From positions 1,237,146 through 1,301,145 of the forward strand of contig NZ_JARADB010000002.1 of assembly GCF_028765165.1 (NCBI RefSeq): 64,000 nucleotides of DNA, written 5' to 3'. The stretch comes from Paenibacillus sp. MAHUQ-63. GTDB taxonomy: Bacteria > Bacillota > Bacilli > Paenibacillales > NBRC-103111. Each line of letters starts with the position of its first letter. The first letter of the stretch is position 1. Below are positions 42,699 through 51,938 of this stretch, piece by piece. The notes below the pieces were generated by a model that saw only the letters and a program-made list of their open reading frames with translations, was not told where the DNA came from and searched no databases. The position numbers and the translations under genes are program-made.

Positions 42699-42725
42699 AA
42701 AAACCCGCTTATTGAGCGGGTTTTT
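42699..42725. terminator. Terminator overlapping MFS stop codon
   Basis: AAAAACCCGCT (42699-42709) pairs with AGCGGGTTTTT (42715-42725). The stop codon of the minus-strand MFS gene (42709-42711) lies at the loop. The stem works in both directions. Confidence 0.88.
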
Positions 42726-44190
42726 GTATAGTTCCAGCGATAGATTCCTTCGTGCGAAGATTAGCTCTTGGTACGTTCTTTCTGTTAATGAGCACAAGGA
42801 TGGCAGCCAGCGCTAACGTAAGGAAAATAGCCGAACCCGTGATGGCCGCGGCAGCTCCATGAGCTAGCACAAAGGCTTGATCGTTCTTTGCGGCACCGCC
42901 GGCAGCCATATGCGATGCAGATTCGAATACCGTAATCAAGATACCCAGCCCCAGCGATGCTCCCATCTGATGGGCGACATTGACGAGACCCGATGCAGCG
43001 CCGGCTTCGTTCGGCGCAACACCGGCAATGCCGGATGAAGTAAGGGGAATGAAGACAACCCCTGCGCCAATACCCAGAATGATCAAAGGAATCGCGATGT
43101 TCGGGAAATAAGCGGTGTCCACGGTAATGCGGCTTATCCAGATCATACCGACTATTGCGACGAGTACGCCACCGATCAGCACCCTGCTGCTGCCGAAGCG
43201 TTTCAGCAGACCCGGTACGGCATAAACCATGCCGAACATGACGCCAGTCATCGGCAGGAAGGCGATCCCGGCGCCAATCGCGCTAAAGTTCAAAACGCCT
43301 TGCACATATTGCGTCAGAAAGAAGAACATCGCGGACATGCCGCCGACGAACAGCAACCGGGCCAGATAAGCGCCGGAGCGTTCGCGGCTGGCGAACAAGC
43401 GAAGCGGCGTAATGGGTTGTTCCGCGCGCTTCTCAATCCGGACGAACCAGCTGAGCAGCAGAATGCCGGCTGCGAAAGAAGCGATTGTGCCGGCATCGCT
43501 CCAACCGGCGGCGGCTGCACGTGCGAAGCCATAGACGAGCCCGGTCATCCCAAGCGTCGACGTGCCGGCGCCGAGGAGGTCAAAACGACCGTTGCGGCGC
43601 GGCGTTTCCTGCAGATAGCGGGGAGCGAGCAGAATGAGCGCCAAACCGATGGGAACATTAATGAACATCCCCCAGCGCCAAGAAATCGTATCGGTTAAGA
43701 TGCCCCCGAGGACGAGTCCGACGCTTCCGCCGGCACCGGATATGGCGCTATAGAGCGAGATGGCGCGCGTCCGCTCCCGGCCTTCCGGGAAGGAGACCAT
43801 GAGAAGGGAAAGCGTCGAAGGTGCGGCGAATGCCGCGGCGAGCCCTTGAATGGCACGCGCGATCAGCAGCAGCTCTGAGGTATGCGCGAATCCGGCCAGC
43901 AAAGAGGCCAGCGTGAAGAAGCCGACGCCGGCTATGAAGACGCGTCTGCGTCCCAGCAAATCGCCGGCGCGCGCTCCGAGCAGCAGGAATCCGCCGAACG
44001 TCAGCGAGTAAGCATTTTGCACCCATGATAAGTCGGTGGCTGACAGATGCAGGGTACGGCCGATTTCTGGCAGCGAGGTGATGACGATCGAGCCGTCCAA
44101 AATAATTATCAACTGACAGGCAAGTATGATGGCGAGCACGAGCTTGGAGGATACGGTTCGTGCGATTGTTTCGGTAACGGTTGAAGACAT
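42709..44190 (-). CDS. MFS drug transporter, DHA2 (EmrB/QacA) type
   Basis: A 493-residue major facilitator with about 14 predicted helices. Family marks are LILDGSIVITSLPEIG in helix 1 (motif D1), LLLGARAGDLLGRRRVFIAG (motif A, loop 2-3) and the motif-C-like helix 5 segment GAGGSVGLVLGGIL. Such pumps export drugs or dyes using the proton gradient. The ATG at 44190 follows AAGGA by ten bases; the extension to 44265 would cover an operator. It is divergent from a TetR gene and has palindromes at 44213 and 44270, so TetR control is expected. Confidence 0.88.
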   Translation of the reverse strand: MSSTVTETIARTVSSKLVLAIILACQLIIILDGSIVITSLPEIGRTLHLSATDLSWVQNAYSLTFGGFLLLGARAGDLLGRRRVFIAGVGFFTLASLLAGFAHTSELLLIARAIQGLAAAFAAPSTLSLLMVSFPEGRERTRAISLYSAISGAGGSVGLVLGGILTDTISWRWGMFINVPIGLALILLAPRYLQETPRRNGRFDLLGAGTSTLGMTGLVYGFARAAAAGWSDAGTIASFAAGILLLSWFVRIEKRAEQPITPLRLFASRERSGAYLARLLFVGGMSAMFFFLTQYVQGVLNFSAIGAGIAFLPMTGVMFGMVYAVPGLLKRFGSSRVLIGGVLVAIVGMIWISRITVDTAYFPNIAIPLIILGIGAGVVFIPLTSSGIAGVAPNEAGAASGLVNVAHQMGASLGLGILITVFESASHMAAGGAAKNDQAFVLAHGAAAAITGSAIFLTLALAAILVLINRKNVPRANLRTKESIAGTIQKPAQ

Positions 44191-44212
44191 ATGCAGGACG
44201 TCCTTTCTGTGT

Positions 44213-44230
44213 TTGGAATGTTTATTCCAA
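44213..44230. promoter_or_regulatory. TetR operator 1
   Basis: TTGGAATGTTTATTCCAA has perfect 7-bp arms and lies 23 bp before the MFS start codon. It shares a consensus with sites at 44270 and 45005. Confidence 0.75.
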
Positions 44231-44269
44231 CCCATCATAAGGCCAGTTGCAGTTGAAGTCAACAACTTT

Positions 44270-44287
44270 TTGGAGTGAATAATCCAA
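44270..44287. promoter_or_regulatory. TetR operator 2
   Basis: TTGGAGTGAATAATCCAA lies between the MFS and tetR genes. A degenerate fourth half-site, AAATATTCC, is at 44361-44369 just before a TTGACG box (44376-44381) of the tetR promoter. Confidence 0.75.
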
Positions 44288-44426
44288 AGATAGTGCTGAT
44301 TTATACAGAAACCAGCGCGATTCGCACGAATTCAACCGAAAATATAGTAAAATTTAGATTAAATATTCCGAATGCTTGACGTTCCCCTTTGCACATACTA
44401 AAGTTGAATGTAACGAGGTGTGAACA

Positions 44427-44990
44427 ATGAGTAAACGTGAAGATATTTTGAATGCGACGTTGGACTTAATCGATGAAGAAGGACTGCAGTCCGTGACGTT
44501 TGCCAAAATCATGAAAAGGGCGAATGTGGGCTCGGGTACTGTCTTCAATTATTTCAGCAACAAGGAAGAATTGGTTCATGAGCTTTACCGGCAATGCCGC
44601 AAGCTGCTCGGTGATAACTTGATGATGAATTATAATGCCGAATTAAGCTTGTACGAGCGTTTTAAATGCTTACAGACGAACAGAATTCGATTCGCCCTTG
44701 CCTATCCCAAGCACTTCCGCTTTATCGACTCCTATTCCTATTCTCCATGCATCACGCCGGAACTGCGCAAATTGGAAGACGACAGTGCTTCCCGAGAAGC
44801 GATATTGTCGCTGCTTAAGGAAGGCCAGCGTAACGGGATCATCCGGGAAATGGATATCAACATCTGCAATTCCATCATACACGGGGTCATTACAGCCATC
44901 GTCAAAGGCTACTACGTGAACAAATATCCGCTCAACGACATGCAAATACAGCAAACGCTGGAAGCTTCCTGGAAATCGATTCTAGTGTAA
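44427..44990 (+). CDS. TetR/AcrR-family repressor
   Basis: A 187-residue regulator. The N-terminal helix-turn-helix reads ILNATLDLIDEEGLQSVTFAKIMKRANVGSGTVFNYFSNKEELVHELY, closely matching the TetR signature. The C-terminal ligand-binding part is helical with no close relative recognised. It is divergent from the DHA2 pump, and operator-like palindromes occur in the shared region and again just after its own stop codon. It probably represses the pump and itself until a drug binds. Confidence 0.9.
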   Translation: MSKREDILNATLDLIDEEGLQSVTFAKIMKRANVGSGTVFNYFSNKEELVHELYRQCRKLLGDNLMMNYNAELSLYERFKCLQTNRIRFALAYPKHFRFIDSYSYSPCITPELRKLEDDSASREAILSLLKEGQRNGIIREMDINICNSIIHGVITAIVKGYYVNKYPLNDMQIQQTLEASWKSILV

Positions 44991-45004
44991 ATACAATCTC
45001 CGTT

Positions 45005-45022
45005 TTGGAGTAAATAATCCAT
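45005..45022. promoter_or_regulatory. TetR operator 3, downstream of tetR
   Basis: TTGGAGTAAATAATCCAT matches operators 1 and 2 and lies 15 bp after the tetR stop codon, before the terminator. Confidence 0.65.
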
Positions 45023-45032
45023 ACTTTCGTCG

Positions 45033-45070
45033 AAAAAAACAGATGGCCCCATGGGGCCATCTGTTTCTAT
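45033..45070. terminator. Bidirectional terminator after tetR
   Basis: A perfect 30-bp palindrome at 45037-45066 (left arm AAACAGATGGCCCC, centre AT) is flanked by A-rich and T-rich sequence. Confidence 0.88.
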
Positions 45071-45117
45071 TTGTACCCCTATGCAGCCACGTCTCTTCCT
45101 CGCTTGCTATGCCCACA

Positions 45118-45239
45118 TGTATATGATTTTTCGAATAAAAAAACCAGAATTACGGCCAAAAGTAGAATTATATGCAATTATTCATATAGATCTATGGATT
45201 TTGGCCGTCTTCAACGAGAATGTATCTGATTTTTCGAAC
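45118..45239 (+). repeat. TGTATnTGATTTTTCG repeat cluster, locus 4
   Basis: Copies begin at 45118 (TGTATATGATTTTTCG) and 45221 (TGTATCTGATTTTTCG), with a degenerate copy at about 45168, giving the same roughly 51-bp period as at 28482-28605. Between them TTACGGCCAAAA (45150-45161) faces ATTTTGGCCGT (45198-45208). The stretch 45070-45412 shows no gene. Confidence 0.65.
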
Positions 45240-45412
45240 ACACACAGGCATATGTTATAAAGCTATTCGCTTAAGTTGACCTAAGGCGGAACGTATTGGT
45301 TATTCTCATGGCACATCCGAATAATTGTGCTGCTAATTGCAACATACGTAAGCGTCTGCATACATTATTGGAATTCCTCCCCAAAACGACATTAAAAATG
45401 CAACGATTATCA

Positions 45413-45441
45413 TTTACACATTCTGTAAGCTGTACTATATT
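45413..45441 (+). promoter_or_regulatory. Promoter of the chemoreceptor gene
   Basis: TTTACA (45413-45418) and TATATT (45436-45441) are 17 bp apart, 39 bp before the start codon. A sigma-D type promoter, common for chemoreceptors, was not seen. Confidence 0.6.
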
Positions 45442-45479
45442 ATCTAGTTGTATGAATCGCACAGCGAGAGGAGACTACC

Positions 45480-47516
45480 ATGAGACGAAAAACGAAACAT
45501 GTATCGGACCACGACCAACCTAAAGCCAAAGGGACTTTATTATCCGTTAAAAACAGGCTTATCCTCGCTTTTCTTCTTGTACTGACCGTCCCGACGTTGA
45601 TGATCGCCTGGAGCTCGTATAATACAGCCAAAAGCAAAGTCGACGATCAAATGGTCAGGGCGGCGGGGTCCAATGTCGCATTGTTGAACAACGTATTCAA
45701 CCAATTCATTACGGCCAAGCAGCTTGACGTCGCGGGCTTAGCACAAAATTTGGAGCTTCGCGGGATGATTTCCTTAGATGGAGGCAATATTGGAAGTAGT
45801 CCTCCGGTTCGGACCCAGCTTGAGAATTACAAGAAGGTTCATCCGGAAATCGAACAAGTCTATGTCGGTACGGAGTCGGGATTGTTCATGAACGCACCCG
45901 ATACGTTCAAGAATCCGCCGGACTATGATGCAAGGAAGCGACCTTGGTACCAGGAAGCGATGGCGCACAAAAATGAAACGATTGTGACCGCGCCTTATGT
46001 ATCCAAATCGTCCAATCAGCTCGTCGTGACCGTCGCGCAAGCAACGAAAGACGGCCAAGGCGTTACGGCGGTCAATGTCAGTATTGAGCAGCTTGCGGAG
46101 ATTACGCGCAGCGTCAAAATCGGGAAGGAAGGCTATGTCTATCTGATGGACAAGGATCACAAGTACATCGTTCATCCGACGGAAGCGGCCGGAACGAACG
46201 CGCCTGACAATGAAGAGACGAGGCGAATTTACAGCTCGGCATCGGGTTATTTCTCCTATGTGAAGGACAATAACATGAAGAAGATGACCTATGTGACGAA
46301 TGAGCTGACCGGGTGGAAAATTGCCGGAACGATGTACGACAGAGAGGTAGCCGAAGAAGCGGCTCCTATTCTGCACCGAACATTGCTGGTTTTCGTCTGC
46401 GCTTTGATAGTGGGCGCGGTACTCCTATTGTGGATTCTGCGATCGATCATAAGTCCGCTGCAGCAGATGATCCGGCTTTCCCGAAGTATCAGTGACGGCG
46501 ACCTGACTGAGCAGATCGCCATCCGCAGACGGGACGAGCTTGGCGTTCTAGGAAACAGTTTCAATGAGATGTCGCAATCGCTCCGGTCAGTCCTCTATCA
46601 AGTAAGCGAGAACGCCGTTCAATTGTCGGCATCCGCGCAGCAGCTGGCATCCAGCTCGGAGCAGAGTGCGGCCTCGAGCGAACAGATTGCCGTGAAAATG
46701 CAGGAGGCTGCTAACGGAACGGGCCAACAGGCGAGCAGCACGGAAAGCACGCGGCAAGCGATCGGTGAAATGGAGAGCAACGTCACCACAATCTCGCACA
46801 ATGCCGAGCAGGCCTCGTCCTCAGCGCTTCATGCGAAAGCCCGCGCCGAGGCGGGGAATGAATCGATTCAGCGGGCCGTCGACCAAATGCAAGCCATCGG
46901 CGCAGGTGTTGATGAGCTTGGTCATGTCATCGAGGGATTGGGTGAGCGTTCTACGGAAATTGTCAACATTATCGATGTCATCACAGGCATTGCCAACCAA
47001 ACGAATTTGCTGGCGCTTAACGCTGCCATTGAGGCTGCAAGAGCGGGCGAGCACGGCCGGGGCTTCGCCGTCGTTTCTCATGAGATTCGCCGTTTGGCCG
47101 AACAATCTTCGGAATCGGCGAAACAGATTTCCGACCTGATCTCCGCGATGCGGCAGGAGACAGATACGACAATCGCCAATATGCAGGCGGTGACCGAGCA
47201 GGTTCAAGAAGGCGTCAGCGTTGTCAATATGGCCGGCGGGTCCTTCAACGAAATTGCCGTTTCCATCGATGAGGTCGTCCGTCAAATCCATGCAACCTCT
47301 GCAATATCCCAGCAAATGGCGGAGAGCACGGCAATCGTTGTTAACGCGATGAGCGACGTATCGCAGATCTCGGAAGAGACGGCACTTACCATAAGAGATG
47401 TTGCCGGAATTACGGAAGAGCAGCTTGCGTCGATGGAAGAAATCACTGATTCTGCGAATGCGTTGACGCGGATGGCCGAAGACTTGCAAGCGCTGATTGA
47501 CAAATTCAAAGTATAA
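45480..47516 (+). CDS. Methyl-accepting chemotaxis protein
   Basis: A 678-residue chemoreceptor. Transmembrane helices lie at about residues 23-45 and 298-320 and enclose a double-Cache sensor (for example [18 protein letters not shown], a dCache_1 block). A HAMP domain (about 320-375) and the long signalling coiled coil follow. The hairpin tip that contacts CheA and CheW reads [36 protein letters not shown] (in part: [19 protein letters not shown]). The ligand is unknown. AGAGGAG precedes the ATG, and a terminator follows. It sits directly before a sugar-acid regulator, which makes a sugar-acid attractant possible but unproven. Confidence 0.92.
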   Translation: MRRKTKHVSDHDQPKAKGTLLSVKNRLILAFLLVLTVPTLMIAWSSYNTAKSKVDDQMVRAAGSNVALLNNVFNQFITAKQLDVAGLAQNLELRGMISLDGGNIGSSPPVRTQLENYKKVHPEIEQVYVGTESGLFMNAPDTFKNPPDYDARKRPWYQEAMAHKNETIVTAPYVSKSSNQLVVTVAQATKDGQGVTAVNVSIEQLAEITRSVKIGKEGYVYLMDKDHKYIVHPTEAAGTNAPDNEETRRIYSSASGYFSYVKDNNMKKMTYVTNELTGWKIAGTMYDREVAEEAAPILHRTLLVFVCALIVGAVLLLWILRSIISPLQQMIRLSRSISDGDLTEQIAIRRRDELGVLGNSFNEMSQSLRSVLYQVSENAVQLSASAQQLASSSEQSAASSEQIAVKMQEAANGTGQQASSTESTRQAIGEMESNVTTISHNAEQASSSALHAKARAEAGNESIQRAVDQMQAIGAGVDELGHVIEGLGERSTEIVNIIDVITGIANQTNLLALNAAIEAARAGEHGRGFAVVSHEIRRLAEQSSESAKQISDLISAMRQETDTTIANMQAVTEQVQEGVSVVNMAGGSFNEIAVSIDEVVRQIHATSAISQQMAESTAIVVNAMSDVSQISEETALTIRDVAGITEEQLASMEEITDSANALTRMAEDLQALIDKFKV

Positions 47517-47524
47517 CAGCGACG

Positions 47525-47555
47525 GAGAGTGCTTAACGAGGCACTCTCTTTTTTT
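47525..47555 (+). terminator. Terminator of chemoreceptor gene
   Basis: GAGAGTGC (47525-47532) pairs with GCACTCTC (47541-47548), followed by seven T residues. Confidence 0.9.
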
Positions 47556-47589
47556 GTTGCATAATATCGTATATCGCACAGGCATTGGC

Positions 47590-47630
47590 TATAATAAGGA
47601 GAATTATTATATATTGTTGTAATGTGCAAC
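47590..47630 (+). promoter_or_regulatory. PrpR-like regulator promoter and operator
   Basis: A TATAAT (47590-47595) without an evident -35 box is followed 20 bp later by GTTGTAATGTGCAAC (47616-47630). That palindrome matches GTTGCAAATTGCAAC at 49581-49595 at 12 of 15 positions. Confidence 0.6.
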
Positions 47631-47668
47631 ACATTTAGGTGACCGAACCATGACGGAAGGTGATATCG

Positions 47669-49510
47669 ATGCAAATTAAAGTATTAGCCATTGCGCCATA
47701 CCCGGGTTTGAGGGGGATGCTCGAGGAGCTCGTGAAAGAAGATGAGCGGATTCAGCTTCATGTTGAAGTTGCGGATCTTCATAATGCGATTCCGATTGTT
47801 CAGGCCGAGAGCGGCAAGTATGACATCATTCTAAGCCGGGGCGGAACGTCCACGCTCATTCGCAATCAATTCACAACGCCAGTCGTCGATATTCCCGTTT
47901 CCGGCTACGATATTTTACGCGTTCTGACTTTAGTGAGAAATTCGAACAGCAAGGTTGCGATCATCGGGTTTCCGAACATCTGCCGCGGCGCCCAAGAAGT
48001 ATCCAGCCTGCTCGATTACGAAATACCTATTTATTCGATAGAACGAGCGGCGGATGTTCCGCAAGCGCTTAAGCAAGCTTTTGAGAATGGCGTGCAGATT
48101 GTGCTTGGCGATGTCGTCACCGTCCATACGGCTGAGGAGATGGGCTATAACGGGATTCTCATCACGAGCGGACAGGAGTCGGTGCTTGAGGCGCTGGAAG
48201 AAGTCAAGCGGATTTTCGAGGTCGTATGGAAAGCCCAGGAGAGTGAGCATCTATTCGAACACATCCTGCAGCATCACCGGACAGGCGTCATGGCCGTAAG
48301 CGAAGAGGGGGTCATTCGATATGCCAACGAAGCCGCGGCCGCGCTGCTCGGGTACCATAGTGCCGTCATTCGCGGCATGAATCTCACCCGGATTGACCCG
48401 ATCTGGTCCCGCTACCTCGAGGAAGCGGCGAGAACGAATACTCAATCCGCCAAGCAGCAAACGAGATGGTTTCAGAAAAAGCAGGTGAGCATTGAAATCA
48501 TCGTACCGCCTGAGATGCCGGCAGCCAGCTACCGCTATTTCGTATATTTGTACGCGGCCGAAGCTAACACGAACAATCCCGCTACATACAATTTCCAGGT
48601 TACCGATCGTATCGCGACTTTTGCGCAAATTATGGGTTCCAGCTCCGTCATTCTTCAATCCATCAAGCGGGCCAAAGCATTGTCGCAAACCAAGGAAGCG
48701 ATTTGGATCTCGGGTGAAGAGGGCAGCGGCAAACAATTGTTTAGCCAAGCGATTCATTCCGCAAGCCCCTTCTCGGGAGACGAACTGTACATCCTGCCGT
48801 GCGACCAATTGTCTCAAGAAGAGCAGACTGCGGTGCTGCTGGGGACAGACATCTATCCGGGGCTGCTGTTCAAAGAATCGGTTGGAACGATTTGCCTGGA
48901 TCATGTTCAGCATGTCAACCCGTCCTTGCAGCGCAAGCTGCTCGAAGCCATGAAGCAGGGCATGCACGCGCGGCTTATCGTAACATCGCCTCATCCGATC
49001 AAGCTGATGTTGAAGAAGGAAGAGATGGATCAAGATTTTGTGCTTGCTTTCATGGACCATTACGTAAGTCTGCCGCCGCTTCGCGAACGGTTGGAAGATA
49101 TAGCTGAAATTGCGCGCGTCCTTATCGCAGGTTATAACTCCCGGCATGGCAAACAGATTGTGGGCATCCGTCCGGAGGTTCTGGAGGACGATCTGATGCA
49201 TAAGCTTTGGCCCGGTAATATCCATCAATTGAAGCTCGTTATCGAAAGCATGCTGGCAAGTACGAACGGACATTATGTGGGGACGAAAGAAGCTCAAGAG
49301 GGTTGGCAGAAGGTGAAGGAGTCGCTGCAATCAGAAACGTCCGGGCACCACGCAAAGGTCAATTTGTCGGGAACCTGGGATGAGATTGAACAGCGGATCC
49401 TTCTGCAAATTTTGGAGAAAGAAGGAATGAATCAATCGAAAGCGGCGAAGCGGTTGGGGATCAACCGATCGACACTTTGGCGAAAGTTGAAAGATGTGTT
49501 GCAAATTTAA
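47669..49510 (+). CDS. PrpR-N/PAS/AAA+/Fis regulator lacking the GAFTGA loop
   Basis: A 613-residue protein arranged like a sigma-54 activator. It has a PrpR_N ligand-binding domain (about residues 5-175), a PAS domain (about 195-300), a degenerate AAA+ domain (about 315-540) and a Fis-type helix-turn-helix (MNQSKAAKRLGINRSTLWRKL). Walker A survives as GEEGSGKQ (349-356), but Walker B reads TICLDH with His412 replacing the catalytic Glu. The segment that normally holds GAFTGA is shortened and absent. It should therefore not drive sigma-54 transcription. The next operon has a sigma-A promoter and a shared operator, consistent with repressor or sigma-A regulator function (inference). ATG 47669 follows GGAAGGTG. 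Confidence 0.85.
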   Translation: MQIKVLAIAPYPGLRGMLEELVKEDERIQLHVEVADLHNAIPIVQAESGKYDIILSRGGTSTLIRNQFTTPVVDIPVSGYDILRVLTLVRNSNSKVAIIGFPNICRGAQEVSSLLDYEIPIYSIERAADVPQALKQAFENGVQIVLGDVVTVHTAEEMGYNGILITSGQESVLEALEEVKRIFEVVWKAQESEHLFEHILQHHRTGVMAVSEEGVIRYANEAAAALLGYHSAVIRGMNLTRIDPIWSRYLEEAARTNTQSAKQQTRWFQKKQVSIEIIVPPEMPAASYRYFVYLYAAEANTNNPATYNFQVTDRIATFAQIMGSSSVILQSIKRAKALSQTKEAIWISGEEGSGKQLFSQAIHSASPFSGDELYILPCDQLSQEEQTAVLLGTDIYPGLLFKESVGTICLDHVQHVNPSLQRKLLEAMKQGMHARLIVTSPHPIKLMLKKEEMDQDFVLAFMDHYVSLPPLRERLEDIAEIARVLIAGYNSRHGKQIVGIRPEVLEDDLMHKLWPGNIHQLKLVIESMLASTNGHYVGTKEAQEGWQKVKESLQSETSGHHAKVNLSGTWDEIEQRILLQILEKEGMNQSKAAKRLGINRSTLWRKLKDVLQI

Positions 49511-49523
49511 ACGATATGCCCCG

Positions 49524-49552
49524 TTGTCCTCTGGTGAACGCTGTCATATAAT
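49524..49552 (+). promoter_or_regulatory. Sigma-A promoter of the four-carbon acid sugar operon
   Basis: TTGTCC (49524-49529) and TATAAT (49547-49552) are 17 bp apart. No GG-N10-GC sigma-54 element was found in the region. Confidence 0.75.
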
Positions 49553-49580
49553 CAATACATGAGCAATGATGAAGTGGATT

Positions 49581-49595
49581 GTTGCAAATTGCAAC
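49581..49595 (+). promoter_or_regulatory. Operator GTTGCAAATTGCAAC
   Basis: This 15-bp palindrome (GTTGCAA, central A, TTGCAAC) lies 28 bp downstream of the -10 box, a position suited to repression. It is related to the site before the regulator gene at 47616. Confidence 0.7.
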
Positions 49596-49637
49596 TAAAT
49601 GATGGCTCAATATCATCTTCTTAGGAGGAAGCACACC

Positions 49638-50597
49638 ATGAGAATTAAAGCAGCGATAGATCGTATTCCCGGAGGCATGATGATTGTGCCGCTGATCCTT
49701 GGGGCGATCATAACGACGTTATTCCCGACGATGGGGAAAACATTCGGCTCCTTCACAGGCGCGTTAATGACCGGCTCTTTGCCGATTCTGGCCGTGTTTT
49801 ATGTCTGTATGGGTTCAACGATTAATTTCAAAGCGACACCGTATATTTTGAAGAAAGGCGGCACGCTGCTCGGCACCAAAATATTGACCGCAATTATCGT
49901 CGGTTTCGTCGCAGCCAAATTTTTGGGCAACGGTATGATTAGCGAAGGTTTCTTCGCAGGCCTTTCCGTACTTGCGATCGTTTCAGCTATGAATGATACG
50001 AACGGCGGTTTGTACATGGCGCTTATGGGTCAGTTCGGCAAGAAAGAGGACGTCGGCGCCTACTCGGTTATGAGCTTGGAATCCGGACCGTTCTTTACGA
50101 TGATTTCACTTGGTATTGCAGGGCTCGCCGCATTCCCGTGGCAAACGTTCGTCGGGGCGATTCTGCCGCTGGTCGTTGGGATGATCCTCGGTAACTTGGA
50201 TAAAGACATGCGTGAGTTTCTGTCCAAAGCCGTTCCTGTTCTGGTGCCGTTCTTCGCCTTCGCTTTAGGAGCGGGTCTTAATCTTCAGACAGTATGGAAA
50301 GCCGGATTCCTCGGCGTCTTGCTGGGTATAGCTGTCGTTGCTGTGACCGGTATTACCTTGATTCTGACGGACCGCTTGATCGGCGGAAACGGGATTGCCG
50401 GCATTTCGGCAGCTTCTACAGCAGGTAACGCCGCGGGCGTACCGGCCGCTGTCGCCGCTGCAAATGCCGCCTATGCGCCGCTCGTACCTTCGGCTACGGC
50501 ACTCGTTGCATCCTGCGTCATCGTAACCGCTATTCTCGTTCCGATCGTAACCGCTTGGTATGCCAAAAAAATCGGAGTAAAAAGCCAAATCAATTAG
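49638..50597 (+). CDS. 2-keto-3-deoxygluconate permease-family transporter
   Basis: A 319-residue membrane protein of the KdgT family with about ten hydrophobic helices. Family blocks are [23 protein letters not shown] at the N-terminus, [19 protein letters not shown] and the Ala/Gly-rich [18 protein letters not shown]. KdgT proteins import 2-keto-3-deoxygluconate or related sugar acids with protons. With the OtnK/DtnK-type kinase and PdxA2-type dehydrogenase that follow, the cargo here is more likely a four-carbon acid such as threonate or erythronate. The ATG at 49638 follows AGGAGGA; the in-frame extension to 49599 would start on the operator's edge. Confidence 0.88.
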   Translation: MRIKAAIDRIPGGMMIVPLILGAIITTLFPTMGKTFGSFTGALMTGSLPILAVFYVCMGSTINFKATPYILKKGGTLLGTKILTAIIVGFVAAKFLGNGMISEGFFAGLSVLAIVSAMNDTNGGLYMALMGQFGKKEDVGAYSVMSLESGPFFTMISLGIAGLAAFPWQTFVGAILPLVVGMILGNLDKDMREFLSKAVPVLVPFFAFALGAGLNLQTVWKAGFLGVLLGIAVVAVTGITLILTDRLIGGNGIAGISAASTAGNAAGVPAAVAAANAAYAPLVPSATALVASCVIVTAILVPIVTAWYAKKIGVKSQIN

Positions 50598-50630
50598 ATA
50601 GACAAAGTTAGGCATGGGAGGAACCGCACC

Positions 50631-51938
50631 ATGAACCATATTGCCATTATTGCAGATGATTTGACCGGAGCATCCGACTCAGGCGTTCAATTTGCAAGAA
50701 AAGGGCTGCAAACGCAAGTCGTTTTTGATATCAAGCAAGTCGCCAATCAACAAGCGGTTGAGGCTGTCGTAATCGATACCGACAGCCGTTCCGTTGCAAG
50801 AGAAATTGCTTATGCGAATGTGAAAGCGGCGGCTGAGCAAGTTCAGCAAGCAGGCTTTACGCACGTGTACAAAAAAATGGATTCTACGCTCCGCGGCAAT
50901 CTGGGCGTTGAGATCGACGCCGTGATGGATGTGATGCCATTCGATTTTGCGGTCGTCGCCCCGGCTTTTCCCAAGATTGGCCGTACGACCGTTCAGGGTG
51001 TCCATTATTTGAACGGCATTCCCGTCTCGCAAACCGAGATTGCCAACGATCCCAAATGCCCTGTGAATGAATCCGATCTCGTCAAGCTGTTTTCTTCCCA
51101 ATCCAATCGGAAAGTCGGACTTATCCCTCTGCATGTTATTCGCTCGGGGAAGGAACAGGTTGACCTGAACATACAATCGCTGCTGGAAGCGAAGACTGAA
51201 CTCATCGTTTTCGATGCGGAGACTCATGAGGATGTACAATGTATCGCCGAGTACATCTCTGAAACGTCCTACCGTGTGTTATGGGCCGGATCTGCCGGTT
51301 TGGCCGACTATTTACCGCAGACGCTGGCACTGCCCGTTCACAAGAGCGAGCCTGCGCAGCTTCCCGTAAGCGAGAAGCCGGTGCTGCTCGTTGCGGGAAG
51401 CATTTCCAATGTGACCCGCCAACAGGTCGCTGCGTATAACCAGGAACCGCGAGTCGCAGCCGTCGAATTGAACACCGTTCTTGCGATGGCTTCCGAAGAC
51501 GGGCTGCGCAGCGAGATGCAGCGCTGTCAAGATTTGCTTAGAGATGCCCTTCCGAAGGGTGTTGATGTTTCGCTATGCGCGAGTTCATCGCCGGAGCAAG
51601 TTCGGTTAACGAAGGAGATTGGGGCCCGAAGAGGCTTCGACTCCACGGAAGTGTCGAATCAGATTTCGAACATTCTGGGAGCTATCGCTTCCGTCATCAT
51701 CCGCAGCTCCGAACTGCAAGGCGTTATTCTCACCGGTGGAGATACGGCGAAAGCCGTCTGCAGACACCTCGGCGTATCCGGCATTCAATTGGTGAAAGAG
51801 ATCGAGCCGGGTATTCCGCTTGGCCTTCTTGTTCGCGAACAACCAATCTGGGCGGTTACGAAAGCAGGCGCATTCGGGAATGAAGGCAGCTTATCGAAAG
51901 CTAAAAACGTGTTAAAGGGAGTGACGTCGAATGAATAG
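50631..51938 (+). CDS. Four-carbon acid sugar kinase (DUF1537 family)
   Basis: A 435-residue kinase of the OtnK/DtnK/DenK type. The N-terminal substrate domain has IADDLTGASDSGVQFARKG and YKKMDSTLRGN, and the C-terminal nucleotide domain has VILTGGDTAKAVC. These enzymes phosphorylate D-threonate, D-erythronate or 3-oxo-four-carbon acids at the 4-position. A PdxA2-type oxidative decarboxylase follows, its gene overlapping by eight bases, which favours the D-threonate/D-erythronate route ending in dihydroxyacetone phosphate. Which epimer is used cannot be decided here. Confidence 0.88.
   Translation: MNHIAIIADDLTGASDSGVQFARKGLQTQVVFDIKQVANQQAVEAVVIDTDSRSVAREIAYANVKAAAEQVQQAGFTHVYKKMDSTLRGNLGVEIDAVMDVMPFDFAVVAPAFPKIGRTTVQGVHYLNGIPVSQTEIANDPKCPVNESDLVKLFSSQSNRKVGLIPLHVIRSGKEQVDLNIQSLLEAKTELIVFDAETHEDVQCIAEYISETSYRVLWAGSAGLADYLPQTLALPVHKSEPAQLPVSEKPVLLVAGSISNVTRQQVAAYNQEPRVAAVELNTVLAMASEDGLRSEMQRCQDLLRDALPKGVDVSLCASSSPEQVRLTKEIGARRGFDSTEVSNQISNILGAIASVIIRSSELQGVILTGGDTAKAVCRHLGVSGIQLVKEIEPGIPLGLLVREQPIWAVTKAGAFGNEGSLSKAKNVLKGVTSNE

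Noticed and set aside
48251..49330. Minus-strand open frame of 359 codons
   Set aside because: Antisense to the PrpR-like regulator; no ribosome site or family resemblance.
49510..49637. Sigma-54 promoter expected for a PrpR-type activator
   Set aside because: No GG-N10-GC element was found; a TTGTCC-N17-TATAAT sigma-A promoter is present instead.
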